Part shown: positions 1 to 6,646 of the stretch, piece by piece
Layout of the letters: each line of letters starts with the position of its first letter
Position numbering within the stretch: the first letter of the stretch is position 1
Assembly: GCA_964440345.1 (NCBI GenBank)
Contig: CAYTSA010000125.1
Span: 1-8,856 of the forward strand
From: CAYTSA01 sp964440345
GTDB taxonomy: Bacteria > Desulfobacterota > Desulfovibrionia > Desulfovibrionales > Desulfovibrionaceae
Direction: 5' to 3'
DNA: 8,856 nucleotides
Notes under the pieces: model-generated
Told to the model about the DNA's origin: nothing
Databases searched by the model: none
What the model saw: the letters and a program-made list of their open reading frames with translations, nothing else
Made by a program: the position numbers and the translations under genes

Positions 1-11
1 TTTGTCCACAA

Positions 12-17
12 TATAAT
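12..17 (+). promoter_or_regulatory. Possible -10 hexamer at the window edge
   Basis: The bases TATAAT match the sigma-70 -10 consensus exactly. Any -35 element would lie outside the window, and the hexamer sits about 255 bp upstream of tamA, so its target is unknown. AT-rich intergenic DNA yields such matches by chance. Confidence 0.2.
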
Positions 18-225
18 TCCTAGTTATCAAACCCACTATCAAAAGCCGAATTGTCTCCGCCAAGGGCAGGCGTCGCAAGGAGAGGCAAATATATACGCAA
101 GTCATTGCAAGACCCGCCTGATTTTTCCTTGAGGCTGAAGACTGGCCATCCTGCGAGTGAAATTGCCCCGTAACACCGGCCCCTTCCTCCAACTCCTTGC
201 GTCAAAACACCCTAGCCGGGCTTTC

Positions 226-252
226 CGTTTTCATGATAACATTGTGAAAACG
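226..252. repeat. Perfect 8-bp inverted repeat upstream of tamA (candidate operator)
   Basis: The arms CGTTTTCA (226-233) and TGAAAACG (245-252) are exact reverse complements separated by 11 nt. They lie 7 nt before the tamA Shine-Dalgarno sequence and enclose the extended -10-like element at 234-242. The arms are not followed by a T-tract, so this is not an intrinsic terminator. The symmetry and position would suit the binding site of a dimeric regulator overlapping the tamA promoter. If transcription starts further upstream, the same bases could form an mRNA hairpin just before the ribosome binding site. The symmetry is seen directly; the operator role is inference. Confidence 0.5.
234..242 (+). 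promoter_or_regulatory. Candidate extended -10 promoter element of tamA
   Basis: The bases TGATAACAT fit the extended -10 pattern TGnTAnnnT. No good -35 hexamer lies 17 nt upstream, which extended -10 promoters can tolerate. A start about 7 nt downstream would give a short leader of roughly 20-25 nt before the GTG at 272. The element occupies the spacer of the 226-252 inverted repeat, so a protein bound there would compete with RNA polymerase. Confidence 0.35.
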
Positions 253-258
253 AACGCC

Positions 259-263
259 AAGGA
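259..263 (+). promoter_or_regulatory. tamA ribosome binding site
   Basis: AAGGA lies 8 nt before the GTG at 272. This decides the tamA start: the same frame is closed by TGA at 245-247, and the codons from 248 to 271 include no ATG, GTG or TTG. Confidence 0.6.
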
Positions 264-271
264 AGACGTCA

Positions 272-2122
272 GTGAACTGGATATGCATTGTGACCATTAG
301 CCTCTGTCTGCTGCTTTGCGCCAGTTGCTCCTGGCTGCAAACCACCCAGGACGACGGCCGCGTACCGGCTGCGGCCGGGGAATCCAACGCCACAGACACA
401 GCCGGCGCGGCGGGTCCGGCCCTGGAGTACGTCCCGGTGCTGGAAGGACCGATAGCGCACGCAGGCGAAAAGCTGCAGGCGCTGGTCAAGGACGCCGCAA
501 AACTCTTTACTCTGCGGGACAAACCGCCGCCAACATTGAACATGTTGCGCAGGCGGGGCCAGGACGATCTGGACCGGGTCCACAAGGTACTGCAAGGCGA
601 AGGATATTTTGAGCCGGAAACACGCATCCGCGTTGACGGCGGCCAGCTGGCCCAGGCCGTCCTTTTTGTTGACCCAGGACCAGCGTACACTGTGCGGGAA
701 GTATCCATTGACTGGGACGGCGAAGCGCCCGATAACCCGCCCCAGCCAGCAGACCTGCAGCTGCAGCCTGGCAAACCCTTTGCCGCGGTAAAAGCCGTTG
801 ATTCGCAGCAGACCATCTTGCAGTTGCTCAGCGAGCGGGAGCATCCCTTTGCCAGGGTCTCGCCGGCCAGGGCGGAACTGGACCGCCACAACCACGCCGT
901 TGACGTTTCCTTCTCTGTGACACCAGGACCGGCTGTAACCTTTGGCCCGGTTTCCATGCAGGGACTGGAGCGCACTGACCCCGAATACGTGGCCAAGCTG
1001 CTGCCCTGGCAAGAGGGAGACCCCTATGACGCCGCCCTGCTGGAAACCGCGCGGCAACAGCTGTTCGCCACGGACATTTTCAGCGCCGTGTTCATGGACC
1101 CGGCCGATGCGCCGGAAGACGGCCAGGTCCCCATTGTCCTGGACCTGAGCGAGCGGCCGTCGCGCACGGTGCGGCTGGGGCTGCGCTACGATACGGACCT
1201 GGGCCCGGGCGTGCAGGCCCAGTGGGAGCACCGCAACCTGTTTGGGGCTGGCGAACTACTCAAGGCGCGAACCAAGGTTACCCCCAAGCTGCAGGAGTTG
1301 GGCGCCAGTTTTCGCAAGCCCTTTTTCTACCGCAAGGACCAGTCTTTTCTGGCCCAGATAAAAACGGAGCGAACAGAAACTGACGCCTTTTCTGGGGTTT
1401 CCGGCTCCACTGTAGCCAAGTTGGAGCGACAATTGACGCCCCAACTGGCCGTGGCCCTGGGCCTGGGCTACCGGCTTGCGGTCATCCGGGAGACGGACGA
1501 CAACGATAAAAGCGGACACAGCCTGTTCTTTGTTCCGGCCACGCTGCGCTGGGACACCACGAACAACGGGGTGAACCCGACCGCCGGCGGCCGGCTGAAC
1601 GGCTTCGCCGCCCCGTTCCAGGAAGTGGGCACGGGCGGCGATAGATTTGTAAAGCTGCGAGGGGCGTATTCCCACTACTTTCCGCTGACGGACAACGGAA
1701 CCATGGTGCTGGCGCTACGCGGCGCAGCCGGCTCCATACTCACTGACGACAGCGAATCCGTGCCCGCGGATGAGCTGTACTACGCCGGGGGAGGCGGCTC
1801 CGTGCGCGGCCGGCCCTATCAGAAAGCTGGCCCGCTCAAAAACGGCGACCCGGTGGGCGGGCTCTCGTTTCTGGAGACGAGCACCGAACTTCGCGTTCAG
1901 TTCAGCAAGACCATCGGCGCCGTGGCCTTTGTGGACGCCGGCAGGGCCTACGAGAACTGGAACATGGATTTTTCCCGCCGGCTGTTCATTGGCTGGGGCT
2001 TTGGCGCCCGCTATTTCACCGATTTCGGCCCCATCCGCGTGGACGTGGCCTTTCCCTGGGAAAAGCGGCCCGGGGTGGACAACAATTTTGAAATCTACAT
2101 GAGCCTGGGGCAAGCGTTTTGA
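272..2122 (+). CDS. tamA: TamA, Omp85-family outer-membrane assembly factor
   Basis: This is a 616-residue outer-membrane protein of the Omp85/BamA superfamily, the barrel half of the translocation and assembly module. Residues 1-19 form a hydrophobic signal ending LLCASC, with Cys19 as a possible lipidated residue. Residues 20-50 are a linker rich in Ala, Gly, Ser, Thr and Asp. Three POTRA domains follow (about 51-138, 139-221 and 222-297), then a C-terminal beta-barrel from about 300. The barrel shows the Val-Arg-Gly lid-loop motif at 511-513 after a glycine run, a typical late block (GPIRVDVAFP) and a terminal Phe in SLGQAF. E. coli TamA is 577 residues, so this one is slightly longer, mainly at the N-terminal linker. 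It overlaps tamB by 4 bp, so the two are co-transcribed and probably translationally coupled. The start is GTG, supported by AAGGA 8 nt upstream. The signal n-region has no Lys or Arg, which is unusual. BamA is less likely because there are only three POTRAs and tamB follows directly. Confidence 0.9.
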   Translation: MNWICIVTISLCLLLCASCSWLQTTQDDGRVPAAAGESNATDTAGAAGPALEYVPVLEGPIAHAGEKLQALVKDAAKLFTLRDKPPPTLNMLRRRGQDDLDRVHKVLQGEGYFEPETRIRVDGGQLAQAVLFVDPGPAYTVREVSIDWDGEAPDNPPQPADLQLQPGKPFAAVKAVDSQQTILQLLSEREHPFARVSPARAELDRHNHAVDVSFSVTPGPAVTFGPVSMQGLERTDPEYVAKLLPWQEGDPYDAALLETARQQLFATDIFSAVFMDPADAPEDGQVPIVLDLSERPSRTVRLGLRYDTDLGPGVQAQWEHRNLFGAGELLKARTKVTPKLQELGASFRKPFFYRKDQSFLAQIKTERTETDAFSGVSGSTVAKLERQLTPQLAVALGLGYRLAVIRETDDNDKSGHSLFFVPATLRWDTTNNGVNPTAGGRLNGFAAPFQEVGTGGDRFVKLRGAYSHYFPLTDNGTMVLALRGAAGSILTDDSESVPADELYYAGGGGSVRGRPYQKAGPLKNGDPVGGLSFLETSTELRVQFSKTIGAVAFVDAGRAYENWNMDFSRRLFIGWGFGARYFTDFGPIRVDVAFPWEKRPGVDNNFEIYMSLGQAF

Positions 2123-5100
2123 CAGACAGAGGCGCCAGTCCGCGGGCTCCGCGCCGGCTGTGGAAACGCTTTCTGCTTTGGACGCTGGGGATGGCCTGCG
2201 CCGCCCTGCTGCTGACGGCCGGCGGGCTGTATTGGCTGCTGCGCAGTCATTCTGGCCAGGACCAGTTGGCGGCGCAAGTGGAACGGCTTACGGCTGGTCC
2301 GAATTTTTCGCTCCAGATTGAAGGCTTGCGGGGCCCCCTGCCCTTTAGCTTGCGCGTGGGCCGCCTGGCCGTGGCCGATGCGGACGGCGTCTGGTTGGAG
2401 GTCCACGACGCCGAGATTACGCCTGATTTTTCCCGGCTTCTGGACGGCCAACCGGCCCTGCAGAAAGTGCAGGCGGAGCTGCTGGACTGGCGACGGTTCC
2501 CTGCAGGCGGCGACGCCGCGAAAACACAGAAATCTGCGCCGGATAAGCCGTTGCGCGTTCCAGAACTGCCTGCCGTCGCCGTGGACTCTTTGCGCATCAA
2601 GCGTTTGCAGTTGCCCGCCGGAACGTTGGAGCAGGTAGCCAACGAAGCCTTCACCGTCGAAGGCCGGCTGGACCTGACAGACGCCGCAGACGCGCCCTCG
2701 CAGCTCTTTCTGACCGTGCAGCCGGCCACCGCAGCGGCAAACGCCCGGCTGCAAGCCCAGGCCAGGGCCATGGGCCAGGACCTGGACGTAACCGTAACCT
2801 ACTCCGAATCCGCCAACGGCCCGGCGGCCCGGCTGGCTGGGGTCTACCCGCCCCAAGGCTTCAGCCTGACTTTGCAAGGGCAGGGACAGCTGGAAAGCTG
2901 GAATGGAACCTTGCGGGCCGCCGCCCGGGAGTGGGGAACGCTGGAGACGGCCTACGCAGCGGACATTGCCGGCGAGCCGTCGCTGGTGCTGAACGGAACC
3001 GTGGACATGGAAACCGCCCCCCTGCCGGAGCTGGAGGCGGCGGGAAATACACTGGACTTTTCCCTTGACGCCGCTTTGCAGGACCAGACCTTGCACGTTG
3101 CGCTGGTCCGTTTGGAGACCGGATTGGCAACGGCCGAACTGTCCGGAAAGGCCGACCTCGCAGCGCAAACGCTGGACGCCAACTGGTCTGTGTCGGTGAG
3201 CGGCGTGCAGCCGCTGGCCTCCTTGATCCCGCCTGATGTCACGAGAATACTTACTGAAGCGACAACGCCCCTGTACATGAGCGGGACAGCGGCCGGCCCG
3301 TTCACGGCGCCTCGGCTGACGGCGCAGACAGAGCTAGGACCTGTAACGTATGCAGGCGTCCAGGCGCACGCTGCGGCCCTGGACGTTCAGGCCTCGCCCC
3401 TGAAGGACTGGTCCGGATTGGACACGGCGGCGACAATTCGCCTTGCCGGTATTTCGGGGCCCGCAGAGTGGGCGCTGCCGCCCCAAGCGTCGCTGGACGC
3501 CAAAGCCGACCTGCACTGGGACGAGGCTTTTCTGGCCCGGATACGCTCGCTTGAGCTGGCCGGCGACCGCCTTACAGTCTCGGCGTCGGGCGAGGCCAGC
3601 GAAGCACGGCTGGACATCCGCGGCGCGACGGCCATTGAGGATGCTTCCCGTTTTACAGAGCTAGCGGGAACTGAATTGAAAGGCCCGGTTGAGCTGCGCT
3701 GGGCGCTCACTGGAAGCGCCTCCCCCCTGAACCTGCGGGCCGGGCTGGAGCTATTGGCGCCTCAACTGCCCGGCCTGGGACCTGAGGTCGCGGCCATTCT
3801 TGGCAAAGCTCCCAAGATATCCGCTGACGTTCAGTTGCTGCAAAGCCGCGGCGCGCAGATGCTTCGCATACATCGTGGACGCCTGGACGCCGCGGCCGGC
3901 GGGCTGGAAGTTTCCGGCCATATGGACCTGACGTCTCACGCCATAGACGCCTTGTGGGAGCTACAGCTGGACGAGATGGAAAAAGCCGGCGCCGGCCTGG
4001 ACCTGGCCGGCTCATTCAAGGCTCAGGGCTCGGCAAGCGGGGGGTGGCCGGGCTTGCGGCTGCGCGCCCAGGCCGCCGCGGACGGGGTGCGCATAGCCGA
4101 CGAGCCCGTGGCGGACATGGACCTTACAATAGACGTTGGCCCGTTGCCCGGGTCGCAACGGGCCTCCATCAGCGTAGCTGCGCACAGGGCCGGAGAAGAA
4201 GTGGCCCTGGCGGCAAACGTGTCCTGGGAAAAGGACGAGGTTTCCCTTGCCGGCCTTTCGCTGGCAGGCGCCGGAGCCAACCTGCAAGGCGATCTGTCCA
4301 TTTTTTTAGACACGCGGACTGCTGCAGGCGATATCCAGGGCGGCGTACAAAGCCTGGCCAGGCTGCACGGCCTGTTGGGGCCGCTGTCGCCGGCGCCTGA
4401 AGACATAGAAGGCTCGGTGCAGCTGCATCTTGCTCTGGCCTCCCAGGACGCCGTCCAACAGGCGGATGTCACCTTGAAAGCGGAAAACCTGCAGGCCATG
4501 GACATGCAAACGCGCACGCTCTTGCTGCAGCTACACACCGAAAATTTGCGCCAGGCCCAGTCCGGTCAGGCCTCCCTGACCGTGACCGGCTTTTCCAGAA
4601 AGTCCATACTATTGGACAGCGTCTCCCTCCAAGCCGCCGGCAGCCTGGAAAAGGCCTCCGGCTCGCTCTCATTGTCCGGCGGCTCCGGAGCCGGCGCCGA
4701 GAACATGGCCCTGGACGCAGACTTTACCGTACAGCGGGCGGACGGCGCTGTCCGCATAGAGTTGCCGCGCCTGGAAGCATCGCTGGCCGGGCGCACTGCA
4801 GCCCTGGCCGAACCCGCCCAGATCGAGTTTGCAGACGGTTTTTTGCAGACGTCGCTTGCGGCGGAGTCCGGCTTTGGCCAGGCGACCCTGCAGGGAACGC
4901 TGCAAGGGGAGGAGGTGCTGGCAAACCTTTCGGTTGCGGGTTTTGATATGCAGATAATCAACCAGTTTGCCCCCACCACTCTGGACGGAACCATGACTGC
5001 AGAGGCGTCGCTGACCGGCACGCTGTCTGACCCGCAACTGGAGCTGCAAGCATCTGTAGACGGCTTGCGGCCGGCCGGGCCGCGCGAAGCAGGCTCCCCC

Positions 5101-6558
5101 GCCGCGAACCTGAAGCTGCAGACCCGGCTGAAAAACGGTTTGCTGGAAACACGCCTTGCCGTAGACGGCTTGGCGCAAGAGCAGGGTACTGCTTTCGTCG
5201 TTCTACCTGTACGGTTTTCCCTGGCGCCCTTCGCTTTTGCCCTGAAACGGAAAGATGAGCTGACCGCCCAGGCAAACCTTGCGCTGGACCTGGACCTGCT
5301 TCCGGCGCTTATGCCCATGGAAAACCATATCATCAAGGGCGTTTTCCACATAGACGCGGCGGCGACAGGCTCTATGGCCGAGCCGAAACTGACCGGAAGC
5401 GTCCGTTTGCAAGACGGCCGCTACGAAAACTTGTCCCTGGGCTTGTTGCTGGACGCGATACAGCTGGAGGGGAACATGCAAACCACCGGCCTTTCCTTGA
5501 CAACAGTGTACGCCACAGATAGCGCCGGCGGCGAAATCAAAGGCGCCGGCGAGTTTTCCTGGACCGGCATGACCTACAGCGCTGACTTGGGGCTCAACAC
5601 CATGCAGCTGCTGAGCCGGGACGAAGCCCGGGCGGTGTTTTCCGGCGTAGTTGCAGTGCGGGGGGGTGCAGACCAAGCGGACATAGCCTGCGACTTGCGG
5701 CTGAACAGGGCCGAGGTGCACCTGGAGCCGCTGCTCGGCGCATCCGGGCCTGCCGACAAGGTCATCAACGCCATGGACAAGGTCCAGGTCCTGAACGCCG
5801 CAGCGGCGAAAGAGACTGCAGCTCCTGCGCCGCCGTTTACGCTGCTCCTGGACATCTCCATTACGGCTGACGATCAGCTTTTTGTCCGTGGCCTGGGCGT
5901 GGATTCTGAATGGATGGGGGCGGTTAACGTCAAAGGCGCTGCGCCGCAACTGCGTGTGACGGGCAAGATGCAGCCTGTGCGCGGGCGGGTGGACCTGTTG
6001 GGCCGGAGGTTTCTGCTGCAGCCGGAATCCGCCATCCACCTGGACGGAGCCCAACCGCCCAACCCGATGCTAGACCTCAGGGCTTCAGCAAAGACCGACA
6101 ACATCACCGCCACTGTGGTCGTTTCCGGCCGGGCGGCTTCCCCGTCTGTGCGATTTGAATCCACCCCCATGCTTCCCCGAGACGAAATACTGGCCTACGT
6201 GCTCTTTGGCCGGTCCATGGACAAGATTACGCCGCTGCAGGCTGTGCAGCTGGCCCAGTTAGCTGCAACCTTTTCCGGAGACAGCGGTTCCGGGTTGGAC
6301 ATATTGAGGACATCGCGTTCCGCCCTGGGCCTGGACATGCTGGACGTCAGCAGCGCCGGCGGCAATTCCGACAGCGTTGCCGTAGGCGCAGGCGCGTACG
6401 TTTCAGACGACGTCTACGTAGGAGTAGAGCGCGACCTTTCTACTGGTAAAAACTCTGTGGGCGTAGAGGTGGACCTCACCCCCAACATCTCGGTGGAAAG
6501 CGACGTCTCTAATCAGGGAGGCCAGGGCGTGGGCGTAAACTGGAAGTGGGACTACTGA
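2119..6558 (+). CDS. tamB: TamB, translocation and assembly module inner-membrane/periplasmic subunit
   Basis: This is a 1479-residue AsmA-like protein that bridges the periplasm from the inner membrane to TamA. The N-terminus has a basic cytoplasmic stretch (Arg9, Arg12, Arg13, Lys16, Arg17) and one membrane anchor at about 18-41. A very long periplasmic body of repetitive beta-strands rich in Leu, Ala, Gly and Asp follows, as expected for the groove-shaped beta-taco fold. The C-terminal TamB domain (formerly DUF490) covers roughly the last 350 residues and is clear from PVRGRVDLLGRRF (from 1286) and LPRDEILAYVLFGR (1352-1365). The chain ends in aromatic residues (WKWDY). E. coli TamB is 1259 residues, so this one is about 220 longer. 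The start is TTG, overlapping the tamA stop as TTGA, with GGGG at 2107-2110 as a weak ribosome binding site. A later ATG (residue 25) would cut into the anchor, so TTG is preferred. The family is linked to outer-membrane protein assembly and to phospholipid transport to the outer membrane. Confidence 0.92.
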   Translation: MTDRGASPRAPRRLWKRFLLWTLGMACAALLLTAGGLYWLLRSHSGQDQLAAQVERLTAGPNFSLQIEGLRGPLPFSLRVGRLAVADADGVWLEVHDAEITPDFSRLLDGQPALQKVQAELLDWRRFPAGGDAAKTQKSAPDKPLRVPELPAVAVDSLRIKRLQLPAGTLEQVANEAFTVEGRLDLTDAADAPSQLFLTVQPATAAANARLQAQARAMGQDLDVTVTYSESANGPAARLAGVYPPQGFSLTLQGQGQLESWNGTLRAAAREWGTLETAYAADIAGEPSLVLNGTVDMETAPLPELEAAGNTLDFSLDAALQDQTLHVALVRLETGLATAELSGKADLAAQTLDANWSVSVSGVQPLASLIPPDVTRILTEATTPLYMSGTAAGPFTAPRLTAQTELGPVTYAGVQAHAAALDVQASPLKDWSGLDTAATIRLAGISGPAEWALPPQASLDAKADLHWDEAFLARIRSLELAGDRLTVSASGEASEARLDIRGATAIEDASRFTELAGTELKGPVELRWALTGSASPLNLRAGLELLAPQLPGLGPEVAAILGKAPKISADVQLLQSRGAQMLRIHRGRLDAAAGGLEVSGHMDLTSHAIDALWELQLDEMEKAGAGLDLAGSFKAQGSASGGWPGLRLRAQAAADGVRIADEPVADMDLTIDVGPLPGSQRASISVAAHRAGEEVALAANVSWEKDEVSLAGLSLAGAGANLQGDLSIFLDTRTAAGDIQGGVQSLARLHGLLGPLSPAPEDIEGSVQLHLALASQDAVQQADVTLKAENLQAMDMQTRTLLLQLHTENLRQAQSGQASLTVTGFSRKSILLDSVSLQAAGSLEKASGSLSLSGGSGAGAENMALDADFTVQRADGAVRIELPRLEASLAGRTAALAEPAQIEFADGFLQTSLAAESGFGQATLQGTLQGEEVLANLSVAGFDMQIINQFAPTTLDGTMTAEASLTGTLSDPQLELQASVDGLRPAGPREAGSPAANLKLQTRLKNGLLETRLAVDGLAQEQGTAFVVLPVRFSLAPFAFALKRKDELTAQANLALDLDLLPALMPMENHIIKGVFHIDAAATGSMAEPKLTGSVRLQDGRYENLSLGLLLDAIQLEGNMQTTGLSLTTVYATDSAGGEIKGAGEFSWTGMTYSADLGLNTMQLLSRDEARAVFSGVVAVRGGADQADIACDLRLNRAEVHLEPLLGASGPADKVINAMDKVQVLNAAAAKETAAPAPPFTLLLDISITADDQLFVRGLGVDSEWMGAVNVKGAAPQLRVTGKMQPVRGRVDLLGRRFLLQPESAIHLDGAQPPNPMLDLRASAKTDNITATVVVSGRAASPSVRFESTPMLPRDEILAYVLFGRSMDKITPLQAVQLAQLAATFSGDSGSGLDILRTSRSALGLDMLDVSSAGGNSDSVAVGAGAYVSDDVYVGVERDLSTGKNSVGVEVDLTPNISVESDVSNQGGQGVGVNWKWDY

Positions 6559-6573
6559 CGTTACCCATTCCAT

Positions 6574-6600
6574 TTTCATTGCCAAACAAGCAATCCGAAA
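6574..6600. repeat. Imperfect dyad upstream of the TonB-dependent receptor
   Basis: ATTGC (6578-6582) and GCAAT (6590-6594) are inverted repeats with a 7-nt spacer. TTTC (6574-6577) and GAAA (6597-6600) extend the symmetry with a 2-nt offset on the right. Such a site could bind a dimeric regulator of the receptor gene. It does not match a Fur box well, and 5-bp arms arise often by chance. Confidence 0.3.
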
Positions 6601-6638
6601 CACTCCTAATAATAATGGACAAGCGCTTTGCTTTCGTT

Positions 6639-6645
6639 ACCTCCT
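6639..6645 (+). promoter_or_regulatory. Anti-Shine-Dalgarno-like motif at the receptor start
   Basis: ACCTCCT ends 1 nt before the ATG at 6647. It is identical in sense to the 3' end of 16S rRNA and so cannot act as a ribosome binding site. It is recorded because it sits exactly where the Shine-Dalgarno sequence should be and bears on the choice of start. Confidence 0.5.
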
Positions 6646-6646
6646 C

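Larger units (their letters stand above)
1..271. other. Upstream intergenic region, no convincing gene
   Basis: This stretch carries no open reading frame that I can support. Frame 1 on the + strand is open from the window edge to a TGA at 130-132 (43 codons), so it could in principle be the tail of an upstream gene. The encoded residues show no recognisable domain, and the base composition is more AT-rich than that of the three genes. A minus-strand frame at 20-205 has only a TTG start and no ribosome binding site. The right-hand end (226-263) holds the likely control region of tamA, described separately. Confidence 0.6.
6559..6646. other. Intergenic gap between tamB and the receptor gene
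   Basis: This 88-bp gap is AT-rich compared with the genes. It contains an imperfect dyad at 6574-6600, the AT-rich run TAATAATAAT at 6607-6616, and ACCTCCT at 6639-6645. I see no T-tailed hairpin that would end tamB transcription, so read-through into the receptor gene is possible. I also see no well-spaced pair of -35 and -10 hexamers: TTGCCA at 6579-6584 lies 22 nt from TAATAA at 6607-6612, which is too far for a standard sigma-70 promoter. Confidence 0.5.

Noticed and set aside
67..130. CAGGCG / CGCCTG inverted repeat followed by ATTTTTCCTT as a terminator
   Set aside because: The 6-bp arms are more than 40 nt apart, so a stable terminator hairpin is unlikely.
1..132. Open + strand frame from the window edge to TGA at 130-132
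   Set aside because: It could be the tail of an upstream gene, but it is short, AT-rich and shows no recognisable C-terminus.
20..205. Minus-strand frame of 61 codons in the upstream gap
   Set aside because: TTG start without a convincing ribosome binding site; no motif; it runs through AT-rich DNA of non-coding character.
244..300. 18-codon GTG-initiated frame overlapping the start of tamA as a leader peptide
   Set aside because: No Shine-Dalgarno sequence precedes it, and the peptide has no attenuator-like residue run.
269..1231. Minus-strand frame of 320 codons antisense to tamA
   Set aside because: It mirrors the POTRA-coding region, has no recognisable motif, and conflicts with well-supported tamA.
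2095..3168. Long minus-strand frame of 357 codons opposite the tamA end and the tamB beginning
   Set aside because: It lies antisense to clear tamA and tamB coding sequence. The composition is Gln/Gly/Arg-rich with no domain, as expected for an antisense shadow in GC-rich DNA.
4301..4307. Run of seven T in tamB as a slippage or phase-variation site
   Set aside because: The frame is intact on both sides and a single T7 is too short to suggest phase variation.
4566..5351. Minus-strand frame of 261 codons inside tamB
   Set aside because: Ser/Ala/Arg-rich shadow of tamB with no domain and no ribosome binding site.
6403..6603. Minus-strand frame of 66 codons starting in the tamB-receptor gap
   Set aside because: Most of it is antisense to the conserved tamB 3' end. 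The AGGAGG at 6640-6645 on that strand is too far from its start codon.
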